64,000 bases of DNA from Pedobacter sp. B4-66 (GCF_018492665.1 NZ_JAFVME010000003.1:372001-436000), one strand, 5' to 3'. Positions 54,396 through 63,841 are shown, counted from the stretch's first letter. Notes: generated by a model not told the origin, from the letters alone. Translations and numbers: made by a program.

Positions 54396-55767
54396 AACCA
54401 AAATCATCCTACTGTCTTCGGCAATAGGCAGTTTGATCCTGCTGTCTTTTGCAGTGTATGTTTCTTATTTTACCTCTAAGACCCTAGAAAGCAAATTCTT
54501 TATCAGGTTAGAAGAAAATGCCCGAATGGTAGGTACGCATGTTTTAAATTCTAAAACTTATAAAGATAAGAGCTATTACGAATTGAGTAATAAGTTCATC
54601 AATCAGTTTTCTTTTGGAAAGAATTTCCTGGTGAGGGTTTCTAAAAATAAGAAACAACCTCACTATGAACCACTATTACCTATGGGCAATGCTTTTTTTG
54701 AAGAAGCCATTGAACGGGGCAGGTCTGAGTTGATGTTCAATGATACAGCATATGTTGCGCTGTTTTTTGAAGATAAGGATCATGATAAAAACCTGGTAGT
54801 GGTATCCTCTGCAGTTGACGATTTTGGGAAAGCTGAACATGCCGATCTTAATCAGGCACTGGTATCAGGAGTAGTGATTTTCTTGTTTTTCATCTTCGTA
54901 ATTTCATTCTATTTTGCAGATAAGCTATTGAATCCGATAGCATCAATTAATAAACGAATAGGGTTAATCAATATCAGTAACCTTAATCTGAGGTTACCAA
55001 GTAAAGAAACAAAGGAGAAAGACGAGATTGAAGTCCTTATTTCAAACATCAATGACATGCTTAATCGACTGGAGACTGCAGTGAAATCACAGCGTAGTTT
55101 TATTAGTAACGCATCACACTCATTGAGAACTCCTATGACCATTATCAGTGGCGAATCAGAATTGGCACTGAACTCTTTGGATAATAAACACCCAGCACAT
55201 TACTCTTTGGAGATGGTATCCAGAGAAGTAGATAGGATGAATCTTATAGTCAATAACCTGCTCTTATTGTCGCGAACCGGGTATGATGGTAAGGTACAGA
55301 ACATGAGCCACGTAAGGATTGATGAATTATTATACAGTGTAAAAGAGTCTGAAGGGTATTTGAATGATAATCATCGGATATTCCTTGATTTCTCGAACAT
55401 CCCGGATGATAGTAACCTGTTAACCGTTTATGTGAATCAGGACCTGTTTTTCATAGGCCTTTCTAATATTATTTCCAACGCATGTAAGTATGGAAATGAA
55501 CAAGAAGTGAAGGTAAGTATTGAGGTGGTTGATTCGAAGATTGTGATCCGTGTAATTGATCGTGGAATAGGAATACCCGATCGGGATAAACCACATATTT
55601 TCGAGTCCTTTTTCAGGGCTTCAAACGTAGGTAGTATTTATGGAAATGGATTAGGATTGGTGCTTGCCAAGAACATATTTGAACTTCATGATGCAACCTT
55701 AACTATTGATTCTACTGAGGGAGAGGGAACTACAGTCACCATACACTGCCCAATCGCAGTTCTCTAA
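54385..55767 (+). CDS. Sensor histidine kinase
   Basis: A 460-residue inner-membrane kinase. Membrane segments at ~6-28 and ~157-178 flank a ~125-residue periplasmic sensor without a recognised fold; then HAMP-like linker, HisKA with His245 in SNASHSLRTP, and an ATPase domain with N box (NIISNACKYGN), G1 (DRGIGIPD) and G2 (GNGLGLVLAKNIF). It should sense an external signal, perhaps urea, nickel, pH or nitrogen status; the ligand cannot be told. Overlaps the regulator gene, so the pair is co-translated. Confidence 0.93.
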   Translation: MKIRTKIILLSSAIGSLILLSFAVYVSYFTSKTLESKFFIRLEENARMVGTHVLNSKTYKDKSYYELSNKFINQFSFGKNFLVRVSKNKKQPHYEPLLPMGNAFFEEAIERGRSELMFNDTAYVALFFEDKDHDKNLVVVSSAVDDFGKAEHADLNQALVSGVVIFLFFIFVISFYFADKLLNPIASINKRIGLINISNLNLRLPSKETKEKDEIEVLISNINDMLNRLETAVKSQRSFISNASHSLRTPMTIISGESELALNSLDNKHPAHYSLEMVSREVDRMNLIVNNLLLLSRTGYDGKVQNMSHVRIDELLYSVKESEGYLNDNHRIFLDFSNIPDDSNLLTVYVNQDLFFIGLSNIISNACKYGNEQEVKVSIEVVDSKIVIRVIDRGIGIPDRDKPHIFESFFRASNVGSIYGNGLGLVLAKNIFELHDATLTIDSTEGEGTTVTIHCPIAVL

Positions 55768-55816
55768 TTTCGCTCTTATTTTTCGCTAAGACTGCGTTAA
55801 TATTCAGTTTAGCGAA
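55768..55816 (+). promoter_or_regulatory. Repeated TTCGCT motif upstream of the porin-urease cluster
   Basis: TTTCGCT occurs at 55768-55774 and 55781-55787 (13-base period), and TTCGCTAA (55782-55789) faces TTAGCGAA (55809-55816) as an inverted pair. The same TTCGCTAA precedes the response-regulator gene at 53643. No good -33/-7 pair was found between 55817 and the porin ATG at 55861; TATACTTG (55834) is a one-mismatch -7 box. Confidence 0.5.
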
Positions 55817-55860
55817 TTTTTAGATTGGTCGTCTATACTTGTAATATTAAGTATAGCGAT

Positions 55861-57036
55861 ATGAAAATCAGAACGAGTATAGGAGTAGGTTTATGTGCAA
55901 TTTGTCCAATAATAGCATTTGCACAAGCTCCAGATAGTGTAACCCTAAAAGCCGAAAAAGCTAAAGCAGATTCCTCTGTTTTTAACCTTAATGTGCTGGG
56001 GCGTACATCACTTAATATTGGCCAAAATAGTGATCGTGATTTAAACGCCAGTTTCAGACTGGATGAAACCAGGTTATTATTAACTGGACATATTAATCCG
56101 GATCTTTCCTATAAGGTTCGCTACCGACTGAATAGAGCATTCAGCACAACTTCACAAGACAATGGGTCGAGAGCGCTCGACTTTGCACATGTTAACTACC
56201 GATTCGGTAAGCAAAAAGAGTGGGAAGTAATTCTAGGTAAACAGGCCGCCGCAGTAGGTAGCTATGAATTTGTGAATAATCCGGTTTACGAGTATGTTTT
56301 TACAGACTATGTAGATCGTATTCTAAATCTTTTCGTGGTAGGTGCTAACTTTTCCTACAAAGTAAACCCTACAAACACATTTCATCTTCAGGTATATAAC
56401 ACCTCTACAGAGAGTTTCGATCAGCTGATTAAAAGTGCTGGCTATACCGCAGGTGAGCTTAAGCAATCTGATCGTCCACTTGGCGCTTATTTAACCTGGG
56501 AAGGAAATTTCCTTAACAAAACCTTCCATACCAAATGGTCGTATAATTACTCTCAGTTGGCAGCAGGAGGAGATAACCACGGCGTTTCACTGGCAAATAT
56601 GTATAAGTCTGCCCGCACAAAAGTGTATTTAGATCTTCAATATTCTGACTACGGTGTCGATCATACGATGCTGGCATCTAATCCTATCCATACATTTTAT
56701 GGAAATACCGGTACGGATAGAACAATGCTTAGAGATATTGTTTATAAAACAGCCGTATTGAGGTTAGATCAACAGTTGACTAATCACTGGGGCATTTCGG
56801 TAAAAGGCGCCTATGAAACAGCGAGCGCCAGAAAAGACAAACAAATAGGTCAGGATTTTAGACAAAACTGGACTGGCTATGCGGCATTAGAACACAAACC
56901 AATTGCCAATAAAGACTGGAAACTTTTTGCAGGTTATATAGGTAACACCATTTCTTACAAAAACAGGGTTGGATTGCCAACAGAAAAGCACAACCGATTT
57001 ATTCTAGGTACATATTTTAACCTAAGTGCCATTTAG
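55861..57036 (+). CDS. Porin-like outer-membrane protein upstream of urease
   Basis: A 391-residue exported beta-barrel protein of the phosphate-selective porin (OprO/P) type. From the ATG at 55861 the signal MKIRTSIGVGLCAICPIIAFAQ is complete; the longer frame from 55825 adds a polar stretch. The barrel shows alternating strands (RYRLNRAFSTT, FGKQKEWEVILGKQAA, TWEGNFLNKTFHTKWSYNYSQL, KLFAGYIGNTISYKN) and ends with a C-terminal aromatic strand (FILGTYFNLSAI). It may admit urea or a nitrogenous solute, by position 50 bases before ureA; the substrate is inference. Confidence 0.85.
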   Translation: MKIRTSIGVGLCAICPIIAFAQAPDSVTLKAEKAKADSSVFNLNVLGRTSLNIGQNSDRDLNASFRLDETRLLLTGHINPDLSYKVRYRLNRAFSTTSQDNGSRALDFAHVNYRFGKQKEWEVILGKQAAAVGSYEFVNNPVYEYVFTDYVDRILNLFVVGANFSYKVNPTNTFHLQVYNTSTESFDQLIKSAGYTAGELKQSDRPLGAYLTWEGNFLNKTFHTKWSYNYSQLAAGGDNHGVSLANMYKSARTKVYLDLQYSDYGVDHTMLASNPIHTFYGNTGTDRTMLRDIVYKTAVLRLDQQLTNHWGISVKGAYETASARKDKQIGQDFRQNWTGYAALEHKPIANKDWKLFAGYIGNTISYKNRVGLPTEKHNRFILGTYFNLSAI

Positions 57037-57086
57037 TGCCCTCAAATCAAATCATACAGATAATAAATTTAACACTATAAAATTTT

Positions 57087-57389
57087 ATGCGTTTAACACC
57101 CAGAGAAACCGAAAAATTGATGCTGCATTTTGCAGGTGAGCTTGCCAGCAAACGACTAAAAAGAGGAGTGAAGCTAAACTACCCTGAGAGTATCGCCTAC
57201 ATCAGTGCCGAAATCATGGAGAAAGCAAGAGATGGAAAAACCGTAGCCTCCCTTATGGATTACGGCACCAAGCTGTTGACTAAAAAGCAGGTAATGGAAG
57301 GTGTTCCTGAAATGATCCATGATGTGCAGATCGAGGTAACATTTCCAGATGGAACTAAGTTAGTAACCGTTCACAATCCTATTCGCTAA
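57087..57389 (+). CDS. ureA: Urease gamma subunit
   Basis: A 100-residue urease gamma subunit, the standard length, starting [23 protein letters not shown] and ending VTVHNPIR with the conserved [31 protein letters not shown]. It is a structural part of the (UreABC)3 trimer. It has no signal peptide. It is followed at 19 bases by ureB. Confidence 0.97.
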   Translation: MRLTPRETEKLMLHFAGELASKRLKRGVKLNYPESIAYISAEIMEKARDGKTVASLMDYGTKLLTKKQVMEGVPEMIHDVQIEVTFPDGTKLVTVHNPIR

Positions 57390-57408
57390 TCTTTAAAATA
57401 AATAAGAC

Positions 57409-57780
57409 ATGATACCAGGAGAATACATTATAGAAAAAGAAGACATTAAGGCTAATGTTGGTTACCGTACGGCTTCAATGGCAGTTACAAATACTGGTGA
57501 TAGACCGATACAGGTAGGTTCACACTATCATTTTTTTGAGGTGAATCGACATTTACAATTTAATAGAGAGCTTTCATTTGGGATGAGATTAAACATTCCG
57601 GCAAGTACAGCGATACGTTTTGAACCTGGAGAAAGTAAAGACATTATTCTTGTAGAGATAGGTGGCAACAAAGAGATTCACGGATTTAACGGCTTGACTA
57701 ATGGCAAGTATACAGATGAAAAAGTGAAAGCCTCTGCGATTACAAAAATGAAAACAGAAAAGTATAAAACCGTAAAATAA
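57409..57780 (+). CDS. ureB: Urease beta subunit
   Basis: A 123-residue urease beta subunit: [54 protein letters not shown] is the family hallmark and [21 protein letters not shown] the second beta-sandwich half. It has about 20 more residues than short forms, in a Lys-rich C-terminal tail ([15 protein letters not shown]). No signal peptide. Six bases separate it from ureC. Confidence 0.97.
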   Translation: MIPGEYIIEKEDIKANVGYRTASMAVTNTGDRPIQVGSHYHFFEVNRHLQFNRELSFGMRLNIPASTAIRFEPGESKDIILVEIGGNKEIHGFNGLTNGKYTDEKVKASAITKMKTEKYKTVK

Positions 57781-57786
57781 GATATT

Positions 57787-59637
57787 ATGGCAGACTGGAA
57801 TAGAAGAGAATGGATTAAGGTAGTCGGTATGACTGCAATAGGCAGTGTTGTTGGTTTGAGGTCTTTAGGATTAGACAAACTTGGCATTGAAGCAGGTTCA
57901 GTTAAATATATAAATGGAGAACTTTACATACCAAGAGCGAAGTATGTAGCGCTATTTGGCCCTACTACAGGTGATAAAGTACGATTGGCCGATACGGAGT
58001 TATTTATTGAGATTGAAAAAGATTTCGCCGTATATGGAGAAGAGAACAAGTTTGGTGGTGGTAAAACCATCAGAGATGGTATGGGGCAATCTGCCCGTGC
58101 ACTTGGAGATGAAGGCGTATTGGATTTTTGTATCACCAACGTTATGGTTATCGATCATTGGGGTATCGTAAAGGGTGATGTTGGAATTAAAGATGGAAAA
58201 ATTGTAGGTGTTGGAAAAGCAGGAAACCCTGATGTTCAGGATGGCATAACTCCAAACATGGTAATTGGTGCATCAACAGAAGTACACAGTGGTGTAGGGA
58301 TGATCCTTACCGCAGGTGGTATTGATACCCACATCCACTTTATCAGTCCAACGCAAGTTGATACTGCACTTTATAGCGGAGTAACTACCTTCATTGGTGG
58401 TGGTGCCGGACCGGCAGATGGTACGCATGCTACAACAGTAACTTCTGGTAAATGGTATATGGAAAAAATGCTTCAGGCATTTGAGACATTGCCAATAAAT
58501 GTTGGTTTGTTCGGTAAAGGAAACGTATCAACCATGGCACCTATTGAAGAAATGGTAGAGGCTGGTGCACTTGGTGTGAAGATTCACGAAGATTGGGGAG
58601 CTAATCCTGTAACAATCGACACAGCCCTTAAGGTAGCAGACAAATATGATGTACAGGTAGCAATTCACTCTGATACATTAAATGAGGCTGGTTTCCTCGA
58701 AGATACAGTTCGCGCAATTGACGGTCGTGTAATCCATACTTTCCACACTGAAGGTGCTGGAGGTGGACACGCTCCAGATATTATGAAGATCGCGATGTAT
58801 CCTAATATCTTACCTGCTTCAACCAACCCAACTAAGCCATACACCATTAACACGGCAGAAGAGCATTTAGATATGTTGATGGTGTGCCATCACTTAGATA
58901 AAAATGTAAAAGAAGATGTGGCTTTTGCAGATTCAAGAATTCGTCCTCAAACCATCGCTGCCGAAGATATTCTTCAGGATATGGGTGTGTTTAGTATTAT
59001 GAGTTCTGATAGTCAGGCAATGGGTAGAGTTGGTGAAGTAATCACAAGAACCTTCCAGACTGCTCACAAAATGAAAATACAGAGAGGTCCGCTTAAGGAA
59101 GATGAAGGAAAAGGTAACGATAACTTCAGGGTAAAACGTTACATCTCTAAATACACCATCAACCCGGCTAAAGCGCATGGAATTGATACCTATGTAGGAT
59201 CAATTGAACCAGGTAAAATTGCCGATTTGATTTTATGGAAAGCAGAGATGTTTGGTGTAAAACCAGAGATCGTAATTAAAGGAGGAATGATCCTTGGTGC
59301 AAAAATGGGAGATGCAAATGCGTCTATTCCAACGCCTCAGCCTATTGTATATAGAATGATGTTTGGTAACCACGGTAAAGCATTGTCAAGCACCTGTTTC
59401 AACTTTGTTTCTAAGGTTTCTTTAGAAAATGGAAGCATCAAGAAATACGGTTTGGCGCGTACCAGCTTACCGGTAAAAGGATGTAGAACTGTGATGAAAA
59501 AAGACATGGTTCATAATGATGCCATGCCAGATATTTCGGTAGATCCGGAAACTTATGATGTACGTGTAGATGGCGTAATTGCTACCTGCGAGCCTTTGGC
59601 TGTACTTCCAATGGCACAACGTTATTTCCTTTTCTAG
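57787..59637 (+). CDS. ureC: Urease alpha (catalytic) subunit with twin-arginine N-terminal extension
   Basis: A 616-residue catalytic subunit. All active-site residues are present at a constant offset of 48 from Klebsiella numbering: nickel ligands His182, His184, carbamylated Lys265, His294, His320, Asp408; catalytic His267, His368, Cys367 and Arg384 ([39 protein letters not shown]). The first ~48 residues are extra: [23 protein letters not shown] has NRREWIK, a twin-arginine signature, followed by a 13-residue hydrophobic run. Usual ureases begin at [13 protein letters not shown] (here 57). A start inside the extension is only possible at Met15, so the extension is forced by the frame and the 6-base gap from ureB. 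Confidence 0.97.
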   Translation: MADWNRREWIKVVGMTAIGSVVGLRSLGLDKLGIEAGSVKYINGELYIPRAKYVALFGPTTGDKVRLADTELFIEIEKDFAVYGEENKFGGGKTIRDGMGQSARALGDEGVLDFCITNVMVIDHWGIVKGDVGIKDGKIVGVGKAGNPDVQDGITPNMVIGASTEVHSGVGMILTAGGIDTHIHFISPTQVDTALYSGVTTFIGGGAGPADGTHATTVTSGKWYMEKMLQAFETLPINVGLFGKGNVSTMAPIEEMVEAGALGVKIHEDWGANPVTIDTALKVADKYDVQVAIHSDTLNEAGFLEDTVRAIDGRVIHTFHTEGAGGGHAPDIMKIAMYPNILPASTNPTKPYTINTAEEHLDMLMVCHHLDKNVKEDVAFADSRIRPQTIAAEDILQDMGVFSIMSSDSQAMGRVGEVITRTFQTAHKMKIQRGPLKEDEGKGNDNFRVKRYISKYTINPAKAHGIDTYVGSIEPGKIADLILWKAEMFGVKPEIVIKGGMILGAKMGDANASIPTPQPIVYRMMFGNHGKALSSTCFNFVSKVSLENGSIKKYGLARTSLPVKGCRTVMKKDMVHNDAMPDISVDPETYDVRVDGVIATCEPLAVLPMAQRYFLF

Positions 59638-59638
59638 T

Positions 59639-60130
59639 ATGATAAAGGTAGATCGGGTTATTGCTAATCTATATGATGATGCTAAGCGTTACTCTAACTG
59701 TAAAATTGATGTTTTACAGGTGGAGTGGTATGATACAACTAAGAGAATCCTGCGCGTGCTAACAGATGGTGGTCGTGAAATCGCGATCCATCATCTGGTG
59801 CAAGAGGAGCTTTATCATGGTGATATTGTTTACCAGGAAGGCAAAGATATCATCGTTGTACAGATCATACCCTCTGATTGTATCGTGTTTCAACCGAAAA
59901 CGTTGAGAGACATGGCCATCGTATGTTTTGAAATTGGCAATAAGCATATCCCGGTCTTTATAAATAAAGATAAAGAAGTCATTATCGCATTTGAGTCCCC
60001 CCTATATCTGTTTCTGAAAAGGGGGGGATTTGAACCGCGTAAAGAGACTAGAATAATTGAAAGAACCTCTACGTTGATGATCCATAAATGGAGCACTTCG
60101 GGACAGGTAATTTCTTTAGCAAGCAAGTAA
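59639..60130 (+). CDS. ureE: Urease accessory protein UreE (first copy)
   Basis: A 163-residue nickel chaperone. The metal-binding histidine sits in CFEIGNKHIPVF (the counterpart of Klebsiella His96), and LTDGGREIAIHHLVQEELYHGDIVYQE is the N-terminal peptide-binding-like domain. It lacks a C-terminal His-rich tail. Start is the ATG one base after the ureC stop. The coding DNA has a C6 run and a G7 run that form an inverted repeat (59996-60028). A second UreE-type gene closes the cluster at 63302. Confidence 0.93.
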   Translation: MIKVDRVIANLYDDAKRYSNCKIDVLQVEWYDTTKRILRVLTDGGREIAIHHLVQEELYHGDIVYQEGKDIIVVQIIPSDCIVFQPKTLRDMAIVCFEIGNKHIPVFINKDKEVIIAFESPLYLFLKRGGFEPRKETRIIERTSTLMIHKWSTSGQVISLASK

Positions 60131-60131
60131 G

Positions 60132-60818
60132 ATGAATGCACTACTGACACTGTTACAGATTAATGACTCTGCATTTCCAATCGGCAGCTTTACCCAATCT
60201 TATGGATTGGAAACATATGTAAGCAAAGGGATTGTGAAAGATAGTAAAGCCGTAAAAGTATACGCTGAAACTATGCTGCAACACAACTTTTATTACAATG
60301 ATGCCGCATTTTTTATGCTGGCCTGGAAGATGTGTGAAAGTAATGCTACTAAAGCAAAAGTGCAGGAGCTGGATAATTTGATCAGCGCGTATAAGGCGCC
60401 TTTTGAAATCAGAGACGCGAGCAAGAAACTAGGTATCCGCTTTTTAAAAGTGACAGAGAATCTTAAGCCCGTACCACGCTGTACAAAATACCTTCAGTCG
60501 ATTAAAAAAGGCGAGGTACACGGACATTATGCGATGGCTTTTGCTATGTATGCACATGCAGCAAAGATTCCGGTGAAAGATGCCTTACACGCATTTTATT
60601 ACAACACACTCAATGGGATTGTAACCAATTGCGCCAAGCTAGTGCCTATCAGTCAAATGGACGCTCAAAAGATCTTGTACAACCTTCACGGTTTGATAGA
60701 TCAATTGGTGGATACACAGGAGCAAATGCCCCAAGAACTATTAGGAAGCTGCTGTATCGCTCAGGATATCAGATGTATGCAGCATGAAAAATTATATACA
60801 CGGATTTACATTTCATAA
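60132..60818 (+). CDS. ureF: Urease accessory protein UreF
   Basis: A 228-residue UreF, the all-helical part of the urease activation complex. Recognised by LLQINDSAFPIGSFTQSYGLETYVSKGIVKD at the N-terminus, HGHYAMAFAMYAHAAKIP and the C-terminal helices with LDVTNCAKLVPISQ-like sequence. With UreD and UreG it lets UreG deliver nickel to the apo-urease in the cytoplasm. Three bases after ureE. Confidence 0.93.
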   Translation: MNALLTLLQINDSAFPIGSFTQSYGLETYVSKGIVKDSKAVKVYAETMLQHNFYYNDAAFFMLAWKMCESNATKAKVQELDNLISAYKAPFEIRDASKKLGIRFLKVTENLKPVPRCTKYLQSIKKGEVHGHYAMAFAMYAHAAKIPVKDALHAFYYNTLNGIVTNCAKLVPISQMDAQKILYNLHGLIDQLVDTQEQMPQELLGSCCIAQDIRCMQHEKLYTRIYIS

Positions 60819-60827
60819 TGAGATAAA

Positions 60828-61442
60828 ATGGCAAAGAGAAAATATGTAAAAATAGGGGTCGCAGGCCCTGTAGGGTCAGGAAAGACCGCATTAATCGAAA
60901 GGTTGACCAGGGCAATGTGTAACACATACAGCATCTGCGTTGTAACCAATGATATTTATACACGTGAGGATGCTGATTTTCTTCAGAAAAATTCTTCACT
61001 ACCAGCAGAACGTATTGCTGGTGTAGAGACTGGCGGTTGTCCGCATACTGCAATTCGTGAAGATTGTTCCATGAATATTGAAGCGGTAGAGGAACTGGCC
61101 GAGAAATTTCCCGATGTGGAGTTGATTTTTGTAGAGAGTGGAGGGGATAACCTAACTGCTACATTCAGTCCGGATTTGGCCGATTTGACCATTTTCGTGA
61201 TTGATGTAGCTGAAGGTGAAAAGATTCCTAGAAAAGGCGGTCCTGGAATTACCAGATCAGACCTGCTGTTGATTAATAAGATTGACCTTGCGCCTTATGT
61301 TGGTGCAGATCTTTCGATCATGCAAAGCGATGCGAAACGCATGCGTGGAGAACGTCCTTTTATTCTGACCAATATGATGACACTACAAGGTTTAGATGAG
61401 GTACAGAATTGGATTAAGAAATATGCTTTATTAGAAGGGTAA
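60828..61442 (+). CDS. ureG: Urease accessory GTPase UreG
   Basis: A 204-residue SIMIBI GTPase. P-loop GPVGSGKT (13-20), Cys71-Pro72-His73 nickel site in [44 protein letters not shown] and [16 protein letters not shown] (G4/NKxD). GTP-driven dimerisation around nickel drives its transfer. Ten bases after ureF, 12 before ureD. Confidence 0.96.
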   Translation: MAKRKYVKIGVAGPVGSGKTALIERLTRAMCNTYSICVVTNDIYTREDADFLQKNSSLPAERIAGVETGGCPHTAIREDCSMNIEAVEELAEKFPDVELIFVESGGDNLTATFSPDLADLTIFVIDVAEGEKIPRKGGPGITRSDLLLINKIDLAPYVGADLSIMQSDAKRMRGERPFILTNMMTLQGLDEVQNWIKKYALLEG

Positions 61443-61454
61443 AAGATAAACATC

Positions 61455-62261
61455 ATGGATAGTGCAATAAAGATTAGTGTATGTGTAGAAGAGGAAAAGA
61501 CTGTTATGAAGGACAGCTTTTACAATATGCCATACAAAATAGTGCCTTACGGTGGTCAGCGTGATCACCAGTATCTGGAGTTAATCATCATGAGTTCGTC
61601 TCCAGGAATTATGGATGGGGATCATTTGAAAATTGATATTCAGGTAGGAGAGCAGGCCAATCTTCATCTGTACTCTCAATCCTATAATAAGCTGCATCCC
61701 ATGAAAACCGGGGCAACGCAACAGACGGTAGTTAACGTCGGGCAAGATGCCTTTTTTCAATATATCCCATACCCGATTACTCCCTTTAAGGATTCTATAT
61801 TTCACACTGTGAACGAGGTGCATCTTGAAAAGGGAACTACTTTGCTTTGGGGAGATATCATCTGTGCAGGTAGGGTACATCGTGATGAGGTTTTTCAGTT
61901 TCAAAAACTGCACAGTACTACGAAGATATATAAAGAGGGCAAAATCGTTTACATAGATAATCAGGTGTTGAAGCCTAAAGATCAGCCTATCGATAAAATG
62001 CTGTTTCATGAGGGATATACCCATCAGGCTACGCTGATTATTGCTTCTGACTTTGCTTTAGAATTTAAAAAGGAAATGGATGAAATCTTTATCGGTGAAT
62101 ATGAAGATATCACTTTTGGATTTACCATGTGTGCAAACGATATGGTTCTTGTGCGCGCCTTAGGAAACAATGGCGACCTGCTTTATAATTTCCTGAAAAC
62201 GGTTGCCGGTATGTGTACAGATTTTATAGAACATAAAACACCTGAATTATGCACGAAATAG
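61455..62261 (+). CDS. ureD: Urease accessory protein UreD (UreH)
   Basis: A 268-residue scaffold that binds apo-urease and channels nickel. MDSAIKISVCVEEEKTVMKDSFYNMPYKIVPYGGQRDHQYLELIIMSSSPGIMDGDHLKIDIQVGEQANLHLYSQSYNKLHPM follows the UreD pattern (PGIMDGD, SQSYNKLHPM). It overlaps hypA by 13 bases. Confidence 0.92.
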   Translation: MDSAIKISVCVEEEKTVMKDSFYNMPYKIVPYGGQRDHQYLELIIMSSSPGIMDGDHLKIDIQVGEQANLHLYSQSYNKLHPMKTGATQQTVVNVGQDAFFQYIPYPITPFKDSIFHTVNEVHLEKGTTLLWGDIICAGRVHRDEVFQFQKLHSTTKIYKEGKIVYIDNQVLKPKDQPIDKMLFHEGYTHQATLIIASDFALEFKKEMDEIFIGEYEDITFGFTMCANDMVLVRALGNNGDLLYNFLKTVAGMCTDFIEHKTPELCTK

Positions 62262-62590
62262 CAATAGTGAAGGATATTTTTAAAACACTGGAGCAAACCT
62301 ATCCAGAAACTTATGAAAATATCGACAAAATAACAGTACAGGCGGGGTTATTATGTAACATACAGCCTATTCTGATTCAAAATGCATTTGAAGCATTTGT
62401 TTTAGAAGAAACGAGGTTCAAGGAGACGGAATTAGAGATTGAATTACTACCAATCATAGCACATTGTTCGCAATGTGAATCTCAGTTCGAGGTCCGCTTT
62501 CACAAATTTGTGTGCGTGTGTGGTCAGTCTTCAGATCAGATTGTGCAGGGAGAAGAACTTCGTATTAGTCAAGTAATTTTTAAAGATTAA
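62249..62590 (+). CDS. hypA: HypA/HybF-type nickel chaperone
   Basis: A 113-residue HypA. The N-terminal MHE supplies His2, the nickel ligand; the zinc site uses Cys73, Cys76 (HCSQC) and a shortened second pair Cys89, Cys91 (CVC in place of CxxC). HypA proteins normally serve [NiFe] hydrogenase, and in Helicobacter also urease; no hydrogenase gene is in the window, so here it most likely serves urease. Overlaps ureD by 13 bases, 14 bases before hypB. Confidence 0.9.
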   Translation: MHEIAIVKDIFKTLEQTYPETYENIDKITVQAGLLCNIQPILIQNAFEAFVLEETRFKETELEIELLPIIAHCSQCESQFEVRFHKFVCVCGQSSDQIVQGEELRISQVIFKD

Positions 62591-62604
62591 ATAACAATAT
62601 AAAC

Positions 62605-63312
62605 ATGACAGCAACACCGAAAAGTAATCAAATGCCGGTAGGGTCGGTACAATGTGACAATACAACCCTGAATTTGTTGAAAGCTAATGATTTTGTAGCT
62701 AAAGCAATCAGAGATAGAATTCCTAACCTTTGTGTAATCAATATTTGTTCTTCACCAGGTTCTGGAAAGACAACTTTAATGCAGGAAACTGGTAAACGTT
62801 TAGGAAAAGACCTTCGTATTGCGGTACTGGTAGGGGATCCAGAGACAGAACGAGATGCGGTTCGCATGCGCGAAGTTGGTATCAATGCCTTACAAATTGT
62901 AACTGGAGGAATGTGCCATATTGAAGCACAGATGATCTTACAAGCTTTAGATCATATAGACCTGTCGGAAACTGATTTGTTGTTTATAGAAAACGTTGGT
63001 AATCTGGTATGTCCGGCAGCCTTCGATCTTGGAGAAGATTATAGAGTAACTGTATTGGCTTCAACTGAAGGTGACGATAAACCAAAGAAATACCCTCGTA
63101 TGTTTTTGACTAGCGAATTGATGTTGGTGTCAAAAGCAGATTTACTGCCATACGTTCCTTTTTCAGTAGAAGCAGCAGCCAAGGATGCCAGAGAAGTTAA
63201 TCCTAATTTGGATGTAATCTCTATCAGCAGTCTACACAATACAGGTATGGATGAATGGTGTAACTGGCTGAAAGCGAAAGTAGAAGAAAAAAGAGCGAAG
63301 AATGCTAAATAA
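62605..63312 (+). CDS. hypB: HypB-type nickel GTPase
   Basis: A 235-residue SIMIBI GTPase of the HypB family. P-loop SSPGSGKTT (~49-57), VGDPETERDAVRMREVG, the metal-site GGMCHIEAQMI and ENVGNLVCPAAFDLGE, and SKADLLPYV (G4). It lacks the N-terminal His-rich or CxxCGC nickel-storage segment found in some HypBs. With HypA it passes nickel to target enzymes. It overlaps the second UreE-type gene by 11 bases. Confidence 0.92.
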   Translation: MTATPKSNQMPVGSVQCDNTTLNLLKANDFVAKAIRDRIPNLCVINICSSPGSGKTTLMQETGKRLGKDLRIAVLVGDPETERDAVRMREVGINALQIVTGGMCHIEAQMILQALDHIDLSETDLLFIENVGNLVCPAAFDLGEDYRVTVLASTEGDDKPKKYPRMFLTSELMLVSKADLLPYVPFSVEAAAKDAREVNPNLDVISISSLHNTGMDEWCNWLKAKVEEKRAKNAK

Positions 63313-63790
63313 TGAAGTGATCAGGATAGACAGATTGCCTGTCGTACAACCTTTGAATCATCAGGAAGAAGATAGTCTGATCCTGGAATGGTATGAAGTA
63401 AATCGTACCATTATCAAAAGAAAAAGCATGGCAGGCAGGATGATTCATCTGGATAAACCTTCATCAGTAGTACTTAAACAGGGTTTAGTGATTTATCAGG
63501 ATGAACATGTAGTTATCCGGATATTCATTAAACCCTGTACTTGTATAGTACTGCATTCTAATAATATGGAAGTGGTGGGCCTGTTTTGCTTTGATGTAGG
63601 AAACAGGCATTTGCCAATTTATATGATCGATGAAAACAAGATCGCAATTGCTTATGACGGTAGGTTGTTTCCTGCACTTCAGCAAAAGTATGGCTCATCG
63701 GTTACTTTGGCTAATTATAGATTAAATCCATCTCAGATCGTTAATTGCTATGGCAATATTTACCAGCAGATATTGAAGGTGAAGGGTTAG
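63302..63790 (+). CDS. Second UreE-like nickel chaperone
   Basis: A 162-residue protein of the UreE family, different from the first copy. The family core is clear in GLFCFDVGNRHLPIYMI, which holds the metal-binding His, and in ILEWYEVNRTIIKRKSMAGRMIHL at the N-terminus. No His-rich tail. It overlaps hypB by 11 bases and closes the cluster, so it is co-expressed with HypAB. Whether it forms a heterodimer with the first UreE, or serves another nickel enzyme, is not known. Confidence 0.88.
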   Translation: MLNNEVIRIDRLPVVQPLNHQEEDSLILEWYEVNRTIIKRKSMAGRMIHLDKPSSVVLKQGLVIYQDEHVVIRIFIKPCTCIVLHSNNMEVVGLFCFDVGNRHLPIYMIDENKIAIAYDGRLFPALQQKYGSSVTLANYRLNPSQIVNCYGNIYQQILKVKG

Positions 63791-63841
63791 TATAGACAGA
63801 TTGTAGATTTTTTTTGGTCCGAAGTCTGCTTCGGCTTTGCG

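Noticed and set aside
61581..62024. 147-codon minus-strand frame within ureD
   Set aside because: Antisense shadow of ureD, which is well supported by motif and operon position.
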